From Prevotella sp. (lineage in GTDB: Bacteria; Bacteroidota; Bacteroidia; Bacteroidales; Bacteroidaceae): 64,000 nt of DNA. How positions within the stretch are numbered: the stretch's first letter is position 1; each line of letters begins with the position of its first letter. Under the pieces are notes generated by a model. That model saw nothing but the letters and a program-made list of their open reading frames with translations. It was not told where the DNA came from and did no database searches. Made by a program: the position numbers and the translations under genes. Location: positions 1 to 64,000 of the forward strand of contig JAFUUL010000087.1 in NCBI GenBank assembly GCA_017483805.1, given 5' to 3'. Positions 23,272-33,867 of this stretch are shown piece after piece.

Positions 23272-23279
23272 TATTTTTG
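23272..23279 (+). promoter_or_regulatory. -7 box for the kdgK operon
   Basis: TATTTTTG, 53 nt before the kdgK ATG. It probably serves kdgK, eda and the two-component genes, as no other promoter is evident up to 29.5 kb. Confidence 0.6.
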
Positions 23280-23332
23280 TGGCTGCAAACGAAAGAAACA
23301 TTAAATCTTAAACAACTTAAAAACAAAAACAA

Positions 23333-24355
23333 ATGGCAAAGATCGTAACATTAGGCGAGATTATGCTCCGCCTGTCGCCTCAGGGCAACGACCGTTTTAT
23401 CCAGAGTGAATCATTCCGTATCATCCCCGGCGGTGGTGAAGCCAACGTAGCCATCAGCGTGGCTAACTACGGCCACGAGGCTTACTTCGTGTCGAAACTG
23501 CCGAAGCACGAGATTGGCCAGATTGCCGTGAACGCTATGCGCCGCTATGGTGTGAACACCGAGTTCATCGCCCGTGGTGGTGACCGCGTGGGTCTGTACT
23601 ATGCCGAGACCGGTGCCTCGATGCGTCCCTCGAAGGTGATCTACGACCGCGCTCACAGTGCCATCGCTGAGGCTGACCCTACGGACTTCGACTTCGATAA
23701 GATCATGGAAGGCGCTGCCTGGTTCCACTGGAGCGGCATCACGCCCGCCATCAGCGACAAGGCTGCTGAACTGACCAAGTTGGCCTGCGAGGCTGCCAAG
23801 CGTCACGGTGTGACCGTCTCTGTAGACCTGAACTTCCGCAAGAAACTGTGGACCAGCGAGAAGGCTATCTCCATCATGCGCCCCTTGATGCAGTATGTCG
23901 ACGTCTGCATCGGCAACGAGGAGGACGCAGAACTCTGCCTGGGCTTCAAGCCCGATGCTGACGTAGAGGGTGGTCAGACCGACGCAGCCGGCTACGAGGG
24001 CATCTTCAAGCAGATGCGCGAGCAGTTCGGCTTCAAGTATGTGGTCAGCACGCTGCGTGAGTCCTACAGCGCTACGTTCAATGGCTGGAAGGCCCTGATC
24101 TACGACGGCAAGGAGTTCTATCAGTCGAAGCGCTACGAGATCAATCCTATCATTGACCGCGTGGGTGGTGGCGACTCGTTCTCGGGTGGTCTGATCCACG
24201 GCCTGCTGACCAAGCCGACACAGGGCGAGGCTCTGGAGTTCGCAGTGGCAGCCAGCGCACTGAAGCACACCATCAATGGTGACTTCAACCTGGTGAGTGT
24301 TGACGAGGTGGAGAGTCTGGCTGGCGGTAATGCCAACGGACGCGTTCAGAGATAA
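23333..24355 (+). CDS. kdgK: 2-keto-3-deoxygluconate kinase
   Basis: 340 residues of the PfkB sugar-kinase family. It starts MAKIVTLGEIMLRLSPQGNDRF and has the GGGDSFSGGLIHGL motif with the catalytic base at Asp281, plus NEEDAELCLGF. Phosphorylation of 2-keto-3-deoxygluconate gives KDPG, the substrate of the next gene product, Eda. The specific call rests on this gene pair and on PfkB motifs; another 2-keto sugar is possible. It is the first gene of a compact run to 29528. Confidence 0.88.
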   Translation: MAKIVTLGEIMLRLSPQGNDRFIQSESFRIIPGGGEANVAISVANYGHEAYFVSKLPKHEIGQIAVNAMRRYGVNTEFIARGGDRVGLYYAETGASMRPSKVIYDRAHSAIAEADPTDFDFDKIMEGAAWFHWSGITPAISDKAAELTKLACEAAKRHGVTVSVDLNFRKKLWTSEKAISIMRPLMQYVDVCIGNEEDAELCLGFKPDADVEGGQTDAAGYEGIFKQMREQFGFKYVVSTLRESYSATFNGWKALIYDGKEFYQSKRYEINPIIDRVGGGDSFSGGLIHGLLTKPTQGEALEFAVAASALKHTINGDFNLVSVDEVESLAGGNANGRVQR

Positions 24356-24378
24356 AGGTAAAAAGGTAAAAAAGTAAA

Positions 24379-25047
24379 ATGGCAAAATTTGATAAGTTTC
24401 AGGTGATGGCAAAGATTGCCGAAGCACCTATGGTTCCTGTGTTCTATCATAAGGATGTTGAGGTTTGCAAGAACGTGGTTAAGGCCTGCTACGAAGGTGG
24501 CGTTCGTGCCTTCGAGTTTACCAATCGTGGCGACTTCGCTCACGAGGTCTTTGGCGAACTGTCGAAGTGGGTCAACACGGAGTGCCCCGAACTGGCACTG
24601 GGTATCGGCAGCGTTGTCGACGCTCCCACCGCAGCCCTCTACATACAGTTGGGTGCCAACTTCGTGGTTGGTCCGCTGTTCAACCCCGACATCGCCGTTG
24701 TCTGCAACCGCCGTTGCGTCACTTACTGTCCCGGCTGCCTCACACCGTCGGAGATTGGTAAGGCACAGGAGGTGGGCTGCGACTTCACGAAGGTGTTCCC
24801 AGGCGACGTGGTCGGCCCCAACCTCATCAAGGGCCTGATGGCTCCCATGCCTTGGTCGAAGATCATGGTTACGGGCGGCGTGGCTCCCGAGGAGGAGAAC
24901 CTCACCAAGTGGTTCAAGGCCGGCGTGTTCTGCGTGGGTATGGGCTCGAAACTGTTCCCCTCTGACAAGGTGAAAGCCGGCGACTGGCAGTATGTAACCG
25001 ACAAGTGCAAGGAGGCACTCGGTTATGTGGCTAAGGCACGCGCTTAA
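24379..25047 (+). CDS. eda: KDPG/KHG aldolase
   Basis: 222 residues. Class I aldolase that splits 2-keto-3-deoxy-6-phosphogluconate into pyruvate and glyceraldehyde 3-phosphate. Seen motifs are [11 protein letters not shown] (active-site Glu region), [27 protein letters not shown], and [22 protein letters not shown] with the Schiff-base Lys, then [13 protein letters not shown]. It follows kdgK after a 23-nt gap that contains GTAAA-type repeats. The last 23 nt overlap the start of the sensor kinase gene, which ties sugar-acid catabolism to that signalling gene. Confidence 0.93.
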   Translation: MAKFDKFQVMAKIAEAPMVPVFYHKDVEVCKNVVKACYEGGVRAFEFTNRGDFAHEVFGELSKWVNTECPELALGIGSVVDAPTAALYIQLGANFVVGPLFNPDIAVVCNRRCVTYCPGCLTPSEIGKAQEVGCDFTKVFPGDVVGPNLIKGLMAPMPWSKIMVTGGVAPEEENLTKWFKAGVFCVGMGSKLFPSDKVKAGDWQYVTDKCKEALGYVAKARA

Positions 25048-28000
25048 ACTGCTCGTTCCGACACTACTGATTTCGGCTTGTTCACCGTCTGGTAAAGAGA
25101 CGGTGGACAGGCTGAATTCAGTTTCTTATGCCTATCATTATCGCAACATAGACTCTACTGAAGCCTTTGCCCAGCGAGCCTTCGACCTGTCGGCAGACTA
25201 CAGCGACGGACGCGCCGAGGCACTCAACAACCTGGCCTTCGTCGACATCGTTCGGATGAACTATGCCGACGCGCAACAGCATCTGGACCAGATTGCCGAG
25301 TGTACCGACAACCAGTTGGAACTGTTGGTGGCCTACATCCAGCAGATGCGTCTCTGTCAGCGTATGTCGCGCAACCGTGCTTTCTACGACTATCGTGCTT
25401 ATGCCACAAAGGCCCTGCAGCGCATCAACGAAGAGCGCTCGCAACTGGACGATCGCCAGCAGCATCGTCTGGTGTATGCTGAGAGCGAGATGGCCATCGT
25501 CACTTCCACCTATTATTATTATATAGGACTGGAGCGACAGTCGATAGAGGCCATCGAGTCGATGTCGCCCGATGTGGAGCAGGACACAGCCCAATACCTG
25601 AACTATCTCTACAACATCGGTGCTGGCGGCATCATCACTCATGGCACACAGGCCGAGATCAATCAGAGGGAGTTTGACCACCTGATGCGCTGCTACCTGC
25701 TGGCCGGTCAGGCGGGTTATCCCTATTTCGTGGCCAACTCGCTGGAGGCGCTGGCTGAGCATCTAGTAGATTCAGTGGCCGCACAACAACTGGTGGTCGA
25801 CAACCTGCCGGCCATGAAATATCTGAATCCCACGCCCGTGGCCGATGACAGGCTGCCGATATGTCTGGCTGACGATGCCCTGTCGATATTCACCGACTAT
25901 GGCGATGTGTATCAGATCGCTGGTGCCTACCGTACCTTGGCATCCGCCTATTTGGCACGTGACGACTATGAGATGGCCCTCTGCTGTCTGGAGCAGGCGT
26001 TGGCCGACAGTATCATCAACCAGGCTCCCGACCTTGTAGCAAGTATACGCGAACAGATGAGTGTAGCCTATGCTGCCATCGACGACAAACAGCAGAGCGA
26101 TGCCAATCGCAACATCTATCTGGACCTGCAGGAACAGACCCGCCAAGACCGTTCGCTGGAGGCCCGCGCTGCCCAGTTGGAGCACTCGCTCAGCCAGTTG
26201 AACCTGCTGCTCTGGGCCGTTGCAGTCGCCACTATCCTGCTTTTCCTGCTCATCTACTATGTGAATCGGCGCGTGAGACACAACACCCACGATCAGGTGG
26301 ACGAGCAGTTACAGGAGCGTGAGGATGAACTGAACGAGCAGTTGGCACTGGCTCGCCTGGGGGTGGAGAACGGTCTGCGCACGCATCTGGAGCAGCGGGC
26401 CAAGGTGTCGCTGGTGAACAGCATCACTCCCTTCATCGACCGCATCCTGCATGAGGTGCGCCGACTGCCCAAGGACAAGACAACCACGACTGCCGACGAT
26501 CAGCAACGCATAGACTATGTGAGAGAACTGACCGACGAAATCAACCATCAGAACGATGTGCTGACTCACTGGATACAATTGCGTCAGGGCCGACTGAGCC
26601 TGCACATCGAGACCTTTGCTTTGCAGGAACTCTTTGATATGCTGCAGCGCGGACAGCGCAGTTTCATGCTCAAGGGCATCGCCTTCGATGTGCATCCCAC
26701 TACGGCTCATGTGAAGGCCGACCGCGTGCTGACACTTTTCATGCTGAACACTCTGGCTGACAATGCCCGCAAGTTTACGTCGGAAGGCGGACGCGTGACT
26801 GTCAGTGCAACTGAACAGGAAGACTATGTGGAAATCTCGGTAGCCGACACCGGTGTGGGAATGACGGAAGAGCAACTGGCTCACGTCTTCGACCACAAGG
26901 CCATCAGCGACACCAGCCAAACATCGCACGGCTTCGGTCTGCTGAACTGCAAAGGCATCATCGAGAAGTACCGCAAGATCAGTCAGATATTCTCCGTCTG
27001 CCTGTTGGCTGCAGAGAGTGAACAGGGTAGGGGGAGCCGCTTCTATTTCCGGCTGCCTCGTCGAGTGCTGACGCTCGTAGTCCTGCTCCTAAGTCTGGCA
27101 GGTGTGACGTCCGTCTCGGCACAGTCGTTGGCGCAGGCCAGTCTCTACGCCGACTCGGCTTACTATGCCAATATTGAGGGTTGCTATGAGCGAACGCTCG
27201 ACTATGCCGACTCGTGCCGTAAGTACCTGAACGACTATTACATCAGCGTCATGCCAGAGGGCAGCGACACGTTGCTGCAGATGGGCGATGTGTCGGTGAT
27301 GCAACCAGAGATCACTTGGTTTCACGACAGTCTGCAGATCAACTACGACATCATCCTGCGGATGCGCAACGAGAGTGCAGTAGCCGCCTTGGCCCTGCAC
27401 GAGTGGCCGCTCTATCGCTACAACAATCGCATCTACACGCAACTGTTCAAGGAACTGAGTGCCGACACGATGCTGGATGACTACTGCCGCAAGATGCAGC
27501 AGTCGCAAACTAACCGACAGGTGGCCATCATCCTCATATTGCTGCTCTTCCTCGGCATCTTGGCTGCACTGACTTGGCAGGTGATGCAGGTGCTTAGCCG
27601 CAGGGCCCGTCGCCAACAAGAGCATCAGGATCAACTGGAAATGATGTCCGACGAACTGCGCCGCCTGACTCAGGAGGAGAATGCGCTCTACGTGAGCAAT
27701 GCCGTGGTGGACAACACCCTGTCGACACTGAAGCACGAGACGATGTACTACCCCAGTCGCATCCGCCAACTCATAGATGCGGGCGACAACCAGTCGCTGG
27801 TCGAGGTGGCCGGCTATTACCGCGAACTCTACGGCCTCTTCAGCGCACAGGCCATGAATCAGGTGTCGCGTTTCACGCTTCGCCTGCGTCCGCTGGACCA
27901 TGAAATACTGGGCGACGAGATTCTGTTTCGCCATCTCTTCGACATCCTGCGCCGTCAGAACGGTCAGCAGAAACCCATTATAGACTATGTGGCCCGTGAT

Positions 28001-28234
28001 GAACACTACATGGACTGCCGCGTGGGGATGAACCGCCTCACGCTGACGCCCGAAGAGGCTGCCACGCTCTTCATGCCCCACATCGACCACATACCCTATT
28101 TGCTCTGCCGCCAGATTGTGCGCGATCATGGCGAAGCCACTAATCGCAGGGCCTGTGCCATACGTGCCGAGGTGGAGCAGCAACAAACAGTCATCATCAT
28201 AACACTACCAAGAATATGCAGAACTTCAAAGTGA
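25025..28234 (+). CDS. Double-module membrane sensor histidine kinase (DUF5112/DUF5113-like)
   Basis: 1069 residues. A lipoprotein-like signal (LLISACS, Cys19) opens a periplasmic helical TPR-like domain to about 390. A membrane helix follows (about 394-413), then a coiled coil, a DHp-like segment with LHEVRRLPK, and an HATPase domain with the N box [11 protein letters not shown]1 DTGVGM and G2 GFGLLNCKG. After about residue 680 there is a second hydrophobic segment and a second extracytoplasmic region ([18 protein letters not shown]). A further membrane helix near 835 ([18 protein letters not shown]) then leads to another coiled coil with [12 protein letters not shown]. This tandem layout matches Bacteroidales proteins with DUF5112 and DUF5113. 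The partner response regulator overlaps by 19 nt. Confidence 0.8.
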   Translation: MWLRHALKLLVPTLLISACSPSGKETVDRLNSVSYAYHYRNIDSTEAFAQRAFDLSADYSDGRAEALNNLAFVDIVRMNYADAQQHLDQIAECTDNQLELLVAYIQQMRLCQRMSRNRAFYDYRAYATKALQRINEERSQLDDRQQHRLVYAESEMAIVTSTYYYYIGLERQSIEAIESMSPDVEQDTAQYLNYLYNIGAGGIITHGTQAEINQREFDHLMRCYLLAGQAGYPYFVANSLEALAEHLVDSVAAQQLVVDNLPAMKYLNPTPVADDRLPICLADDALSIFTDYGDVYQIAGAYRTLASAYLARDDYEMALCCLEQALADSIINQAPDLVASIREQMSVAYAAIDDKQQSDANRNIYLDLQEQTRQDRSLEARAAQLEHSLSQLNLLLWAVAVATILLFLLIYYVNRRVRHNTHDQVDEQLQEREDELNEQLALARLGVENGLRTHLEQRAKVSLVNSITPFIDRILHEVRRLPKDKTTTTADDQQRIDYVRELTDEINHQNDVLTHWIQLRQGRLSLHIETFALQELFDMLQRGQRSFMLKGIAFDVHPTTAHVKADRVLTLFMLNTLADNARKFTSEGGRVTVSATEQEDYVEISVADTGVGMTEEQLAHVFDHKAISDTSQTSHGFGLLNCKGIIEKYRKISQIFSVCLLAAESEQGRGSRFYFRLPRRVLTLVVLLLSLAGVTSVSAQSLAQASLYADSAYYANIEGCYERTLDYADSCRKYLNDYYISVMPEGSDTLLQMGDVSVMQPEITWFHDSLQINYDIILRMRNESAVAALALHEWPLYRYNNRIYTQLFKELSADTMLDDYCRKMQQSQTNRQVAIILILLLFLGILAALTWQVMQVLSRRARRQQEHQDQLEMMSDELRRLTQEENALYVSNAVVDNTLSTLKHETMYYPSRIRQLIDAGDNQSLVEVAGYYRELYGLFSAQAMNQVSRFTLRLRPLDHEILGDEILFRHLFDILRRQNGQQKPIIDYVARDEHYMDCRVGMNRLTLTPEEAATLFMPHIDHIPYLLCRQIVRDHGEATNRRACAIRAEVEQQQTVIIITLPRICRTSK

Positions 28235-28935
28235 TTATCGTAGAAGACGTGCCCCTGGAACTGAAGGGCACGCTGGGCATCATCCGTACTGATATACCCG
28301 AGGCTGAGGTCATAGGAACGGCCGACGCCGAACCTGCTTACTGGAAACTGATCAAGCAGCAGTTGCCCGATCTGGTGCTGCTCGACCTGGGGCTGGGCGG
28401 TTCGACCACCGTGGGTGTAGAAATCTGCAGGCAGACAAAGGAGATGTATCCCCAGGTGCGCGTGCTCATCTTTACGGGCGAGATACTGAACGAGAAACTC
28501 TGGGTAGACGTGCTGGATGCCGGAGCCGACGGCATAATCCTCAAGACCGGCGAACTGCTGACCCGCCATGATGTAGAAGCCGTGATGGACGGCAAACAAC
28601 TGGTGTTCAACGAGCCGATTCTGCACAAGATAGTAGAGCGCTTCAAGCATAGCGTCGGTTCGCAACTCTACAAGCAGGAGGCACTGGTGGACTACGAGAT
28701 TGACGAATACGACGAGCGATTCCTGCGTCACCTGGCCCTGGGTTATACGAAGGACCAGATTACCCAACTGCGCGGTATGCCCTTCGGCGTGAAGAGTCTG
28801 GAGAAGCGACAGAACGAACTGGTGCAGAAACTGTTTCCAGACGAGCCGCGTAGCGTGAACGCCACCCGACTGGTGGTCCGTGCGCTGGAACTCCATATCC
28901 TCGACATAGACAACCTGCATCCTGACGACGAATGA
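28216..28935 (+). CDS. Response regulator of the double-module kinase
   Basis: 239 residues. The receiver domain (1-125) has the acidic pair at Glu10-Asp11, the phosphorylation site Asp57 in LVLLDLGLGG and the conserved Lys in IILKTGE. The C-terminal part (about 150-239: DERFLRHLALGYTKDQITQLRGMPFGVKSLEKRQNELVQKLF) resembles a helix-turn-helix of the LuxR/DUF5932 type. It starts inside the kinase gene, so the two are translationally coupled. Targets are unknown; the kdgK-eda genes in the same operon and the AbgT-like gene that follows are candidates. Confidence 0.85.
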   Translation: MQNFKVIIVEDVPLELKGTLGIIRTDIPEAEVIGTADAEPAYWKLIKQQLPDLVLLDLGLGGSTTVGVEICRQTKEMYPQVRVLIFTGEILNEKLWVDVLDAGADGIILKTGELLTRHDVEAVMDGKQLVFNEPILHKIVERFKHSVGSQLYKQEALVDYEIDEYDERFLRHLALGYTKDQITQLRGMPFGVKSLEKRQNELVQKLFPDEPRSVNATRLVVRALELHILDIDNLHPDDE

Positions 28936-29528
28936 GCAATCCACTGATCAGCATGAAGACCCTCTCGCGAGTGGTGGCGGTTCTCATAGTGGCCGAACTG
29001 CTGCTCGTGTTGCTGTCGTGGCTCTTTTCCGCTACACTGACCGCCGATGTGCGCCCCTTGCTCTCCAGCGAGGGCGTTCGCTGGTTTTTCGCCCATTTCG
29101 TCGATGGGCTCTGCAGTCCCTTACTCGTTTGGATACTACTGTTGGCAATGGCCGGCGGTGTCATGAAGCACAGCGGTCTGCTGTCGCGTCAGCCCGCGCC
29201 CCGTCGCGGTCTTGGTCTGCGTGTTGCCTGTCTGTTGCTGACGCTTTATGCGGCCATTATCCTGCTGCTCACCGTGTGGCCCCATGCTGTGCTGCTCTCT
29301 GCGGTGGGCACCCTGTGGCATTCGCCGTTCAGTCGTGCACTGATTCCCATCATCGCTCTCGGTCTGATACTTTTCTCAACAGCCTACGGATTGACTGTCC
29401 GCACCTTCACCTCACTGACCGATGTCTGCCAATCGCTGGTGGACGGGCTCTGCCTGTCAGCACCGCTGCTGGTGATCTATGTCTTGTTCATTCAATTCTA
29501 CGAGTCTCTGCATTATGTGTTCTTCTGA
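28932..29528 (+). CDS. Half-length AbgT-like integral membrane protein
   Basis: 198 residues with about five hydrophobic segments (for example VVAVLIVAELLLVLLSWLF, SPLLVWILLLAMAGGVM, ACLLLTLYAAIILLLTVW, SRALIPIIALGLILF, LSAPLLVIYVLFI). The arrangement LLSSEGVRWFFAHFVDGL, then MAGGVMKHSGLL, resembles the start of AbgT p-aminobenzoyl-glutamate transporters, which are about 500 residues, so this is either a reduced relative or a look-alike. The ATG overlaps the response regulator stop by 4 nt. Transport function is doubtful because the C-terminal half of the AbgT fold is missing. Confidence 0.55.
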   Translation: MSNPLISMKTLSRVVAVLIVAELLLVLLSWLFSATLTADVRPLLSSEGVRWFFAHFVDGLCSPLLVWILLLAMAGGVMKHSGLLSRQPAPRRGLGLRVACLLLTLYAAIILLLTVWPHAVLLSAVGTLWHSPFSRALIPIIALGLILFSTAYGLTVRTFTSLTDVCQSLVDGLCLSAPLLVIYVLFIQFYESLHYVFF

Positions 29529-29574
29529 CATCAACTTTTTCTGCATTTTCTGCGTCAAGTCCAAAAATATGCGT

Positions 29575-29582
29575 ACCTTTGC
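29575..29582 (+). promoter_or_regulatory. -7 box for the threonylcarbamoyladenylate synthase gene
   Basis: TACCTTTG, 19 nt before the ATG at 29602. Confidence 0.7.
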
Positions 29583-29601
29583 AGTCTGAAATCATGGAGT
29601 T

Positions 29602-30171
29602 ATGACACAAGAACAAGATATCAAGAACGCCATCGAGGCGATGAGACGGGGTGGGGTGATACTCTATCCTACGGATACGGTGTGGGGCATCGGCTGCGAT
29701 GCCACCAATGCCGAAGCCGTGAAACGCATCTATGAGATCAAGCAGCGCGACGACAGCAAGGCGCTCATCTGTCTGGTGGACAGCGACGCCCGCCTGCAGC
29801 GCTACGTGAGGAATGTGCCCGATGTGGCGTGGGAACTCATCGACTGCATCGACAAGCCTACGACGCTGATTCTCGACGGGGCCGTCAATCTGGCGCCCAA
29901 CCTGATAGCCGAGGACGGCTCTATCGGTATGCGCATCACTCAGGAGGCTTTTTCTCACGAACTGTGTTACCGCTTCCAGAAGGCCATCGTCAGCACCTCG
30001 GCCAATATCAGCGGCGAGCCTGCTGCCCAGAATTATTGCGACATAGACCCGCGCATCGTTGAGCAGGTGGACTATGTGTGCTGGACGCGCCGCCAGGAGC
30101 ACAAACCTCACAAGCCCTCGAGCATCATTAAACTGGGTGCCGACGGCGAAGTGAAGATCATCCGTAAATAA
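29602..30171 (+). CDS. tsaC: L-threonylcarbamoyladenylate synthase
   Basis: 189 residues of the Sua5/YrdC family. It makes threonylcarbamoyl-AMP from threonine, bicarbonate and ATP for the t6A37 modification of ANN-decoding tRNAs. Motifs are GGVILYPTDTVWGIGCDA, YEIKQRDDSKALICLV and GMRITQEAFSHELC followed by IVSTSANISGEPA. The length fits the short YrdC/TsaC form without the C-terminal Sua5 domain. It has its own promoter and is followed 11 nt later by the glucosaminidase gene. Confidence 0.93.
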   Translation: MTQEQDIKNAIEAMRRGGVILYPTDTVWGIGCDATNAEAVKRIYEIKQRDDSKALICLVDSDARLQRYVRNVPDVAWELIDCIDKPTTLILDGAVNLAPNLIAEDGSIGMRITQEAFSHELCYRFQKAIVSTSANISGEPAAQNYCDIDPRIVEQVDYVCWTRRQEHKPHKPSSIIKLGADGEVKIIRK

Positions 30172-30182
30172 GCCCCGACAGC

Positions 30183-31097
30183 ATGAGAAAACAATTCGCA
30201 CTGATGGCCCTCCTGCTGGCCGCAACGGCATCGGGCTGGGCCCAATCGAAGTGGAACGCTCGCTACCAGCAGTACATTGACCAGTATAAGGACTGCGCCA
30301 TCGAGCAGATGCTGAAGTGGAAGGTGCCAGCCTCCATCACGCTGGCTCAGGGCCTGTTGGAAAGTGCGGCTGGGCAGAGCCAGTTGGCCACGAAGGGCAA
30401 CAACCACTTCGGCATCAAGTGTCACGGATGGGCCGGCCGCTCCGTCTATCAGGACGACGATGCGCGCAACGAGTGCTTTAGGGCCTACGACTCGCCCTTC
30501 GAATCGTTCGAGGACCACTCCCGTTTTCTGGTCAGCGGTCAGCGCTATCAGGGGCTCTTCCGTCTGAAGACCACTGACTATAAAGGCTGGGCGCGCGGTC
30601 TGAAGGCTGCCGGCTATGCCACCAATCCGCAGTATGCCGACCGTCTGATAGACATCATCCAGTTGTATCGTCTCTACGAGTACGACAAGGCCAAGTCCTA
30701 CGACAAATTCATGATGGACCACTCGCGCGACAACCGTGTGGCCGGTCAGCCGCTTCACCCCATCAAGATCTACAACGACAACTACTATCTCTACGCCCGT
30801 CGCGGCGATACGTTCCGCTCTATCGGTCAGGAGATAGGCATTTCCTACAGGAAGATAGCCCGCTACAACGAGCGCGACAAGAACGACGCGCTGGAGGAGG
30901 GCGAGATAGTATGGCTGAAGAAGAAGCAGAAGAAGGCTCCCAAGGAGTACAAGGGCTACCTGCACTATGTTCGCGAGGGGGAGTCGATGTACACGATTGC
31001 CCAGAAATACGGCATCCGTCTGAAGTCGCTCTACAAGATGAACCACATGGACCCCGACTACACGCTGCGTGTGGGTGATGCCCTACGGCTGAGGTAG
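30183..31097 (+). CDS. Exported glucosaminidase with two LysM domains
   Basis: 304 residues with a signal peptide (MRKQFALMALLLAATASGWA). The peptidoglycan N-acetylglucosaminidase domain (about 25-165) has the catalytic Glu60 in LAQGLLESAAGQSQLATKGNNHFGIKC. Two LysM-like repeats follow at about 195-243 (YLYARRGDTFRSIGQEIG) and 258-304 (YLHYVREGESMYTIAQKYG), which should bind peptidoglycan. It probably acts in cell-wall turnover or cell separation. The last 15 nt overlap the 3' end of folK on the other strand. Confidence 0.88.
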   Translation: MRKQFALMALLLAATASGWAQSKWNARYQQYIDQYKDCAIEQMLKWKVPASITLAQGLLESAAGQSQLATKGNNHFGIKCHGWAGRSVYQDDDARNECFRAYDSPFESFEDHSRFLVSGQRYQGLFRLKTTDYKGWARGLKAAGYATNPQYADRLIDIIQLYRLYEYDKAKSYDKFMMDHSRDNRVAGQPLHPIKIYNDNYYLYARRGDTFRSIGQEIGISYRKIARYNERDKNDALEEGEIVWLKKKQKKAPKEYKGYLHYVREGESMYTIAQKYGIRLKSLYKMNHMDPDYTLRVGDALRLR

Positions 31098-31448
31098 CAG
31101 CCGCCTGACGTAGGGCCGCTCCCAGTCGCGCTCGTGAAAGCGCTCAGCGTCGTATTTCAGCAGGTCGAGGTCTATACAGACGATGCCCTGCTGGCGTGCT
31201 TCAGACGTTCGCCCCATCTGCAGTTCTATGCTTTTCAGACGCTCTGTCAGTTCATCGACTGTGAGGGCGGTTTTGCCGAATAAGAGTTGGTTGCGATAAT
31301 AGCAGAGCCGCTGGGTGCCGATGCCGCGAGTGCGGATGCAATCAGAATAAGTCACCTCATTAAGAATCTGTTCGAGACACGCCCTGGCCTCGAACAGATT
31401 CTTTTTAGCCTCATGGTTCGAGGCCAGTGAGATGATGACTTGGTGCAT
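31083..31448 (-). CDS. folK: FolK-like hydroxymethyldihydropterin pyrophosphokinase
   Basis: 121 residues starting MHQVIISLASN. HPPK motifs seen are SLASNHEAKKNLFEARACLEQIL, CYYRNQLLFGKT, LKSIELQMGR and the acidic VCIDLDLLKYD, which binds Mg-ATP. HPPK makes 6-hydroxymethyl-7,8-dihydropterin pyrophosphate in folate synthesis. It is shorter than E. coli FolK (about 158) and lacks the usual R-PRPIDIDLL form, so it may be a divergent or reduced version. The start is one base after the maeB stop, so it is probably the second gene of that transcript. Confidence 0.7.
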   Translation of the reverse strand: MHQVIISLASNHEAKKNLFEARACLEQILNEVTYSDCIRTRGIGTQRLCYYRNQLLFGKTALTVDELTERLKSIELQMGRTSEARQQGIVCIDLDLLKYDAERFHERDWERPYVRRLLPQP

Positions 31449-31449
31449 A

Positions 31450-33753
31450 CTAAGCGTGGCGGCTGTTGATGCGCTTCTTGATTTTGTCCACGTAGGCATC
31501 GATGGTGGCCACAGCCACGATGTTCACCACATCGCGCACCGAGGCGCCAAAGTCGATGAAGTGGATAGCCTTGTTCAGACCCATCTGGATGGGGCCGATG
31601 ATCTCCACATCAGGGTCGAGCATCTGCAGCATCTTGTAACTGGAGCGGGCCGAAGTCAGGTTGGGGAACACCAGCGTGTTCACATCCAGACCCTTCAGAC
31701 GGGTGAACGGATACTGCTCGTCGCGCAGTTCGCGGTCTAGGGCGAAGCCTATCTGCATCTCGCCGTCGATGGCCAGATCGGGATAGAGCGTCTGCATCTG
31801 CTCTACGGCGTGGCGCACCTTCTGGGCCCCGTCGCTCTGCGAAGAGCCGAAGTTTGAGTGCGACACCATCGCGATGACGGGCTTCTCGTTGAAGAAACGT
31901 ACGCAGGTGGCCGATAGTTTGGCGATGTCGACCAGCGTGTCGCTGTCAGGATTCTCGTTCACCAGCGTGTCGCCCACATAGAGCGTGCCGCGAGGCGAGT
32001 TGATGATGTGCATCGTGCCGAAGTGCTTGTACTCAGGACGGATGCCGATGACCTCGTTGACCACCTTGATGGTGTTCGAGTACTTGGTGTAGAGACCCGT
32101 GATGAAGGCGTCGGCTTCGCCCGTCTCGACCATCATCATGCCGAAGTAGTTGCGCTCAAACATCTTGTCGTTGGCCTCCTGGAATGTGTAGCCGTCGCGC
32201 TGGCGCTTCTCGGCCAGTATGTGGGCGTAGCGCTCGCGGCGCTCCTGCTCAGAGGGGTGGCGCAGGTTGACAATCTCGATGCCCTCCAGTGAGAGGTCGA
32301 GGCTCTTGGCCAGTTTCGCTATGACCTCGTCGTTGCCCAGCAGGATGGGCTGACAGATGCCCTCGCTCTTGGCCTGTACGGCGGCCTTGAGCATGGTGGG
32401 GTGGATGGCCTCGGCGAAGACTACGCGCTGCGGATGGGCAGCGGCTGTGGCATAGAGTTTCTGCGTCAGTTTGGTCTCCTGACCCAGCAGCACGCTCAGC
32501 GAGTTCTTGTATTCCTCCCAGTCCTCAATCTTCTTGCGTGCCACGCCGCTCTCTATGGCGGCACGGGCCACGGCTGCGCTCACCTCAGTGATGAGTCGCG
32601 GATCGACGGGCTTGGGGATGAAGTACTGGCGGCCGAAGGTCAGGTTGTTCACCTTGTAGACATCGTTCACCACATCGGGCACGGGCTGCTTGGCCAGGTC
32701 GGCGATGGCGTGGACGGCGGCCATCTTCATCTCTTCGTTGATGGCGGTGGCGTGCACGTCGAGGGCGCCGCGGAAGATGTAGGGGAAGCCGATGACGTTG
32801 TTGATCTGGTTGGGATAGTCCGTGCGGCCAGTCGACATCAGCACGTCGGGCCGTGCGGCCATTGCGTCTTCATAGGTGATCTCAGGCGTGGGGTTGGCCA
32901 GCGCAAAGATGATGGGGTCCTTGGCCATCGAGCGCACCATATCCTGCGAGAGCACGTTGCCCTTCGACAGGCCCACGAAGACATCGGCACCGCTCACGGC
33001 CTCAGCCAGCGTGTGGATGTCGCGACGGTCGGTGGCGAAGAAGCGCTTCTGCTCGTTCAGGTCAGAGCGGTCGCTGCTGATGACGCCCTTCGAGTCGAGC
33101 ATCACGATGTTCTCCTTGCGTGCGCCCAAGGCCATGTAGAGTTTGGTGCACGAGATGGCTGCTGCGCCAGCGCCGTTGACCACGATTCTCACCTGGGCGA
33201 TGTCCTTGTGGATCACCTCGAGCGCGTTCTTCAGGCCGGCAGCGCTGATGATGGCCGTGCCGTGCTGGTCGTCGTGCATCACGGGTATGTCGAGCGTGCG
33301 CTTCAGTCGGTCTTCGATGTAGAAGCACTCAGGGGCCTTGATGTCCTCCAGGTTGATGCCGCCGAAGGTGGGGGCGATACGCTCCACGGCCTCACAGAAC
33401 TTCTCGGGATCCTTCTCGTTCACCTCGATGTCGAAGACGTCGATGCCGCCGTAGATCTTGAACAGCAGGCCTTTACCCTCCATCACCGGCTTTCCGCTCA
33501 TAGCGCCTATGTCGCCCAGTCCCAGCACAGCCGTGCCGTTGCTGATGACGGCCACCAGATTGCCCTTGTCGGTGTACTTATAGGCATTGTTGGGGTCTTC
33601 CTGAATCTCCAGACAGGGATAGGCCACGCCAGGCGAATAGGCCAGCGAGAGGTCTGTCTGCGTACGATAAGCCTTGGTGGGCTTCACTTCAATCTTTCCT
33701 GGTCTGCCGCTCTCATGATACTCGAGGGCAGCCTCTTTCGAAATCTTTACCAT
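31450..33753 (-). CDS. maeB: NADP-dependent malic enzyme, hybrid with a phosphotransacetylase-like domain
   Basis: 767 residues. The N-terminal malic enzyme part (about 1-420) has [35 protein letters not shown] and [13 protein letters not shown] (nucleotide binding); it decarboxylates malate to pyruvate. The C-terminal part (about 430-760) is a PTA_PTB-type domain ([40 protein letters not shown]), typical of MaeB and regulatory rather than catalytic in studied members. Promoter at 33791-33798. folK follows immediately downstream. Confidence 0.94.
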   Translation of the reverse strand: MVKISKEAALEYHESGRPGKIEVKPTKAYRTQTDLSLAYSPGVAYPCLEIQEDPNNAYKYTDKGNLVAVISNGTAVLGLGDIGAMSGKPVMEGKGLLFKIYGGIDVFDIEVNEKDPEKFCEAVERIAPTFGGINLEDIKAPECFYIEDRLKRTLDIPVMHDDQHGTAIISAAGLKNALEVIHKDIAQVRIVVNGAGAAAISCTKLYMALGARKENIVMLDSKGVISSDRSDLNEQKRFFATDRRDIHTLAEAVSGADVFVGLSKGNVLSQDMVRSMAKDPIIFALANPTPEITYEDAMAARPDVLMSTGRTDYPNQINNVIGFPYIFRGALDVHATAINEEMKMAAVHAIADLAKQPVPDVVNDVYKVNNLTFGRQYFIPKPVDPRLITEVSAAVARAAIESGVARKKIEDWEEYKNSLSVLLGQETKLTQKLYATAAAHPQRVVFAEAIHPTMLKAAVQAKSEGICQPILLGNDEVIAKLAKSLDLSLEGIEIVNLRHPSEQERRERYAHILAEKRQRDGYTFQEANDKMFERNYFGMMMVETGEADAFITGLYTKYSNTIKVVNEVIGIRPEYKHFGTMHIINSPRGTLYVGDTLVNENPDSDTLVDIAKLSATCVRFFNEKPVIAMVSHSNFGSSQSDGAQKVRHAVEQMQTLYPDLAIDGEMQIGFALDRELRDEQYPFTRLKGLDVNTLVFPNLTSARSSYKMLQMLDPDVEIIGPIQMGLNKAIHFIDFGASVRDVVNIVAVATIDAYVDKIKKRINSRHA

Positions 33754-33790
33754 TGTATCTGTTTGTGAGTCAAAATGTCTTTACGGAGTG

Positions 33791-33798
33791 CAAAATTA
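33791..33798 (-). promoter_or_regulatory. -7 box for maeB
   Basis: CAAAATTA (TAATTTTG on the minus strand), 38 nt upstream of maeB and divergent from the TetR promoter. Confidence 0.6.
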
Positions 33799-33841
33799 AT
33801 AAAAACCCGACGAAAAGAAGAAGTTTTTCTCGCTTTTTTAT

Positions 33842-33849
33842 TACCTTTG
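33842..33849 (+). promoter_or_regulatory. -7 box for the TetR gene
   Basis: TACCTTTG, 18 nt before the ATG at 33868. The in-frame ATG at 33775 lies upstream of this box and is rejected. Confidence 0.7.
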
Positions 33850-33867
33850 CACTCAAATTTAATAAAT

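Noticed and set aside
33775..33867. N-terminal extension of the TetR regulator from the ATG at 33775
   Set aside because: It would start upstream of the -7 box at 33842-33849; the ATG at 33868 gives a normal TetR N-terminus.
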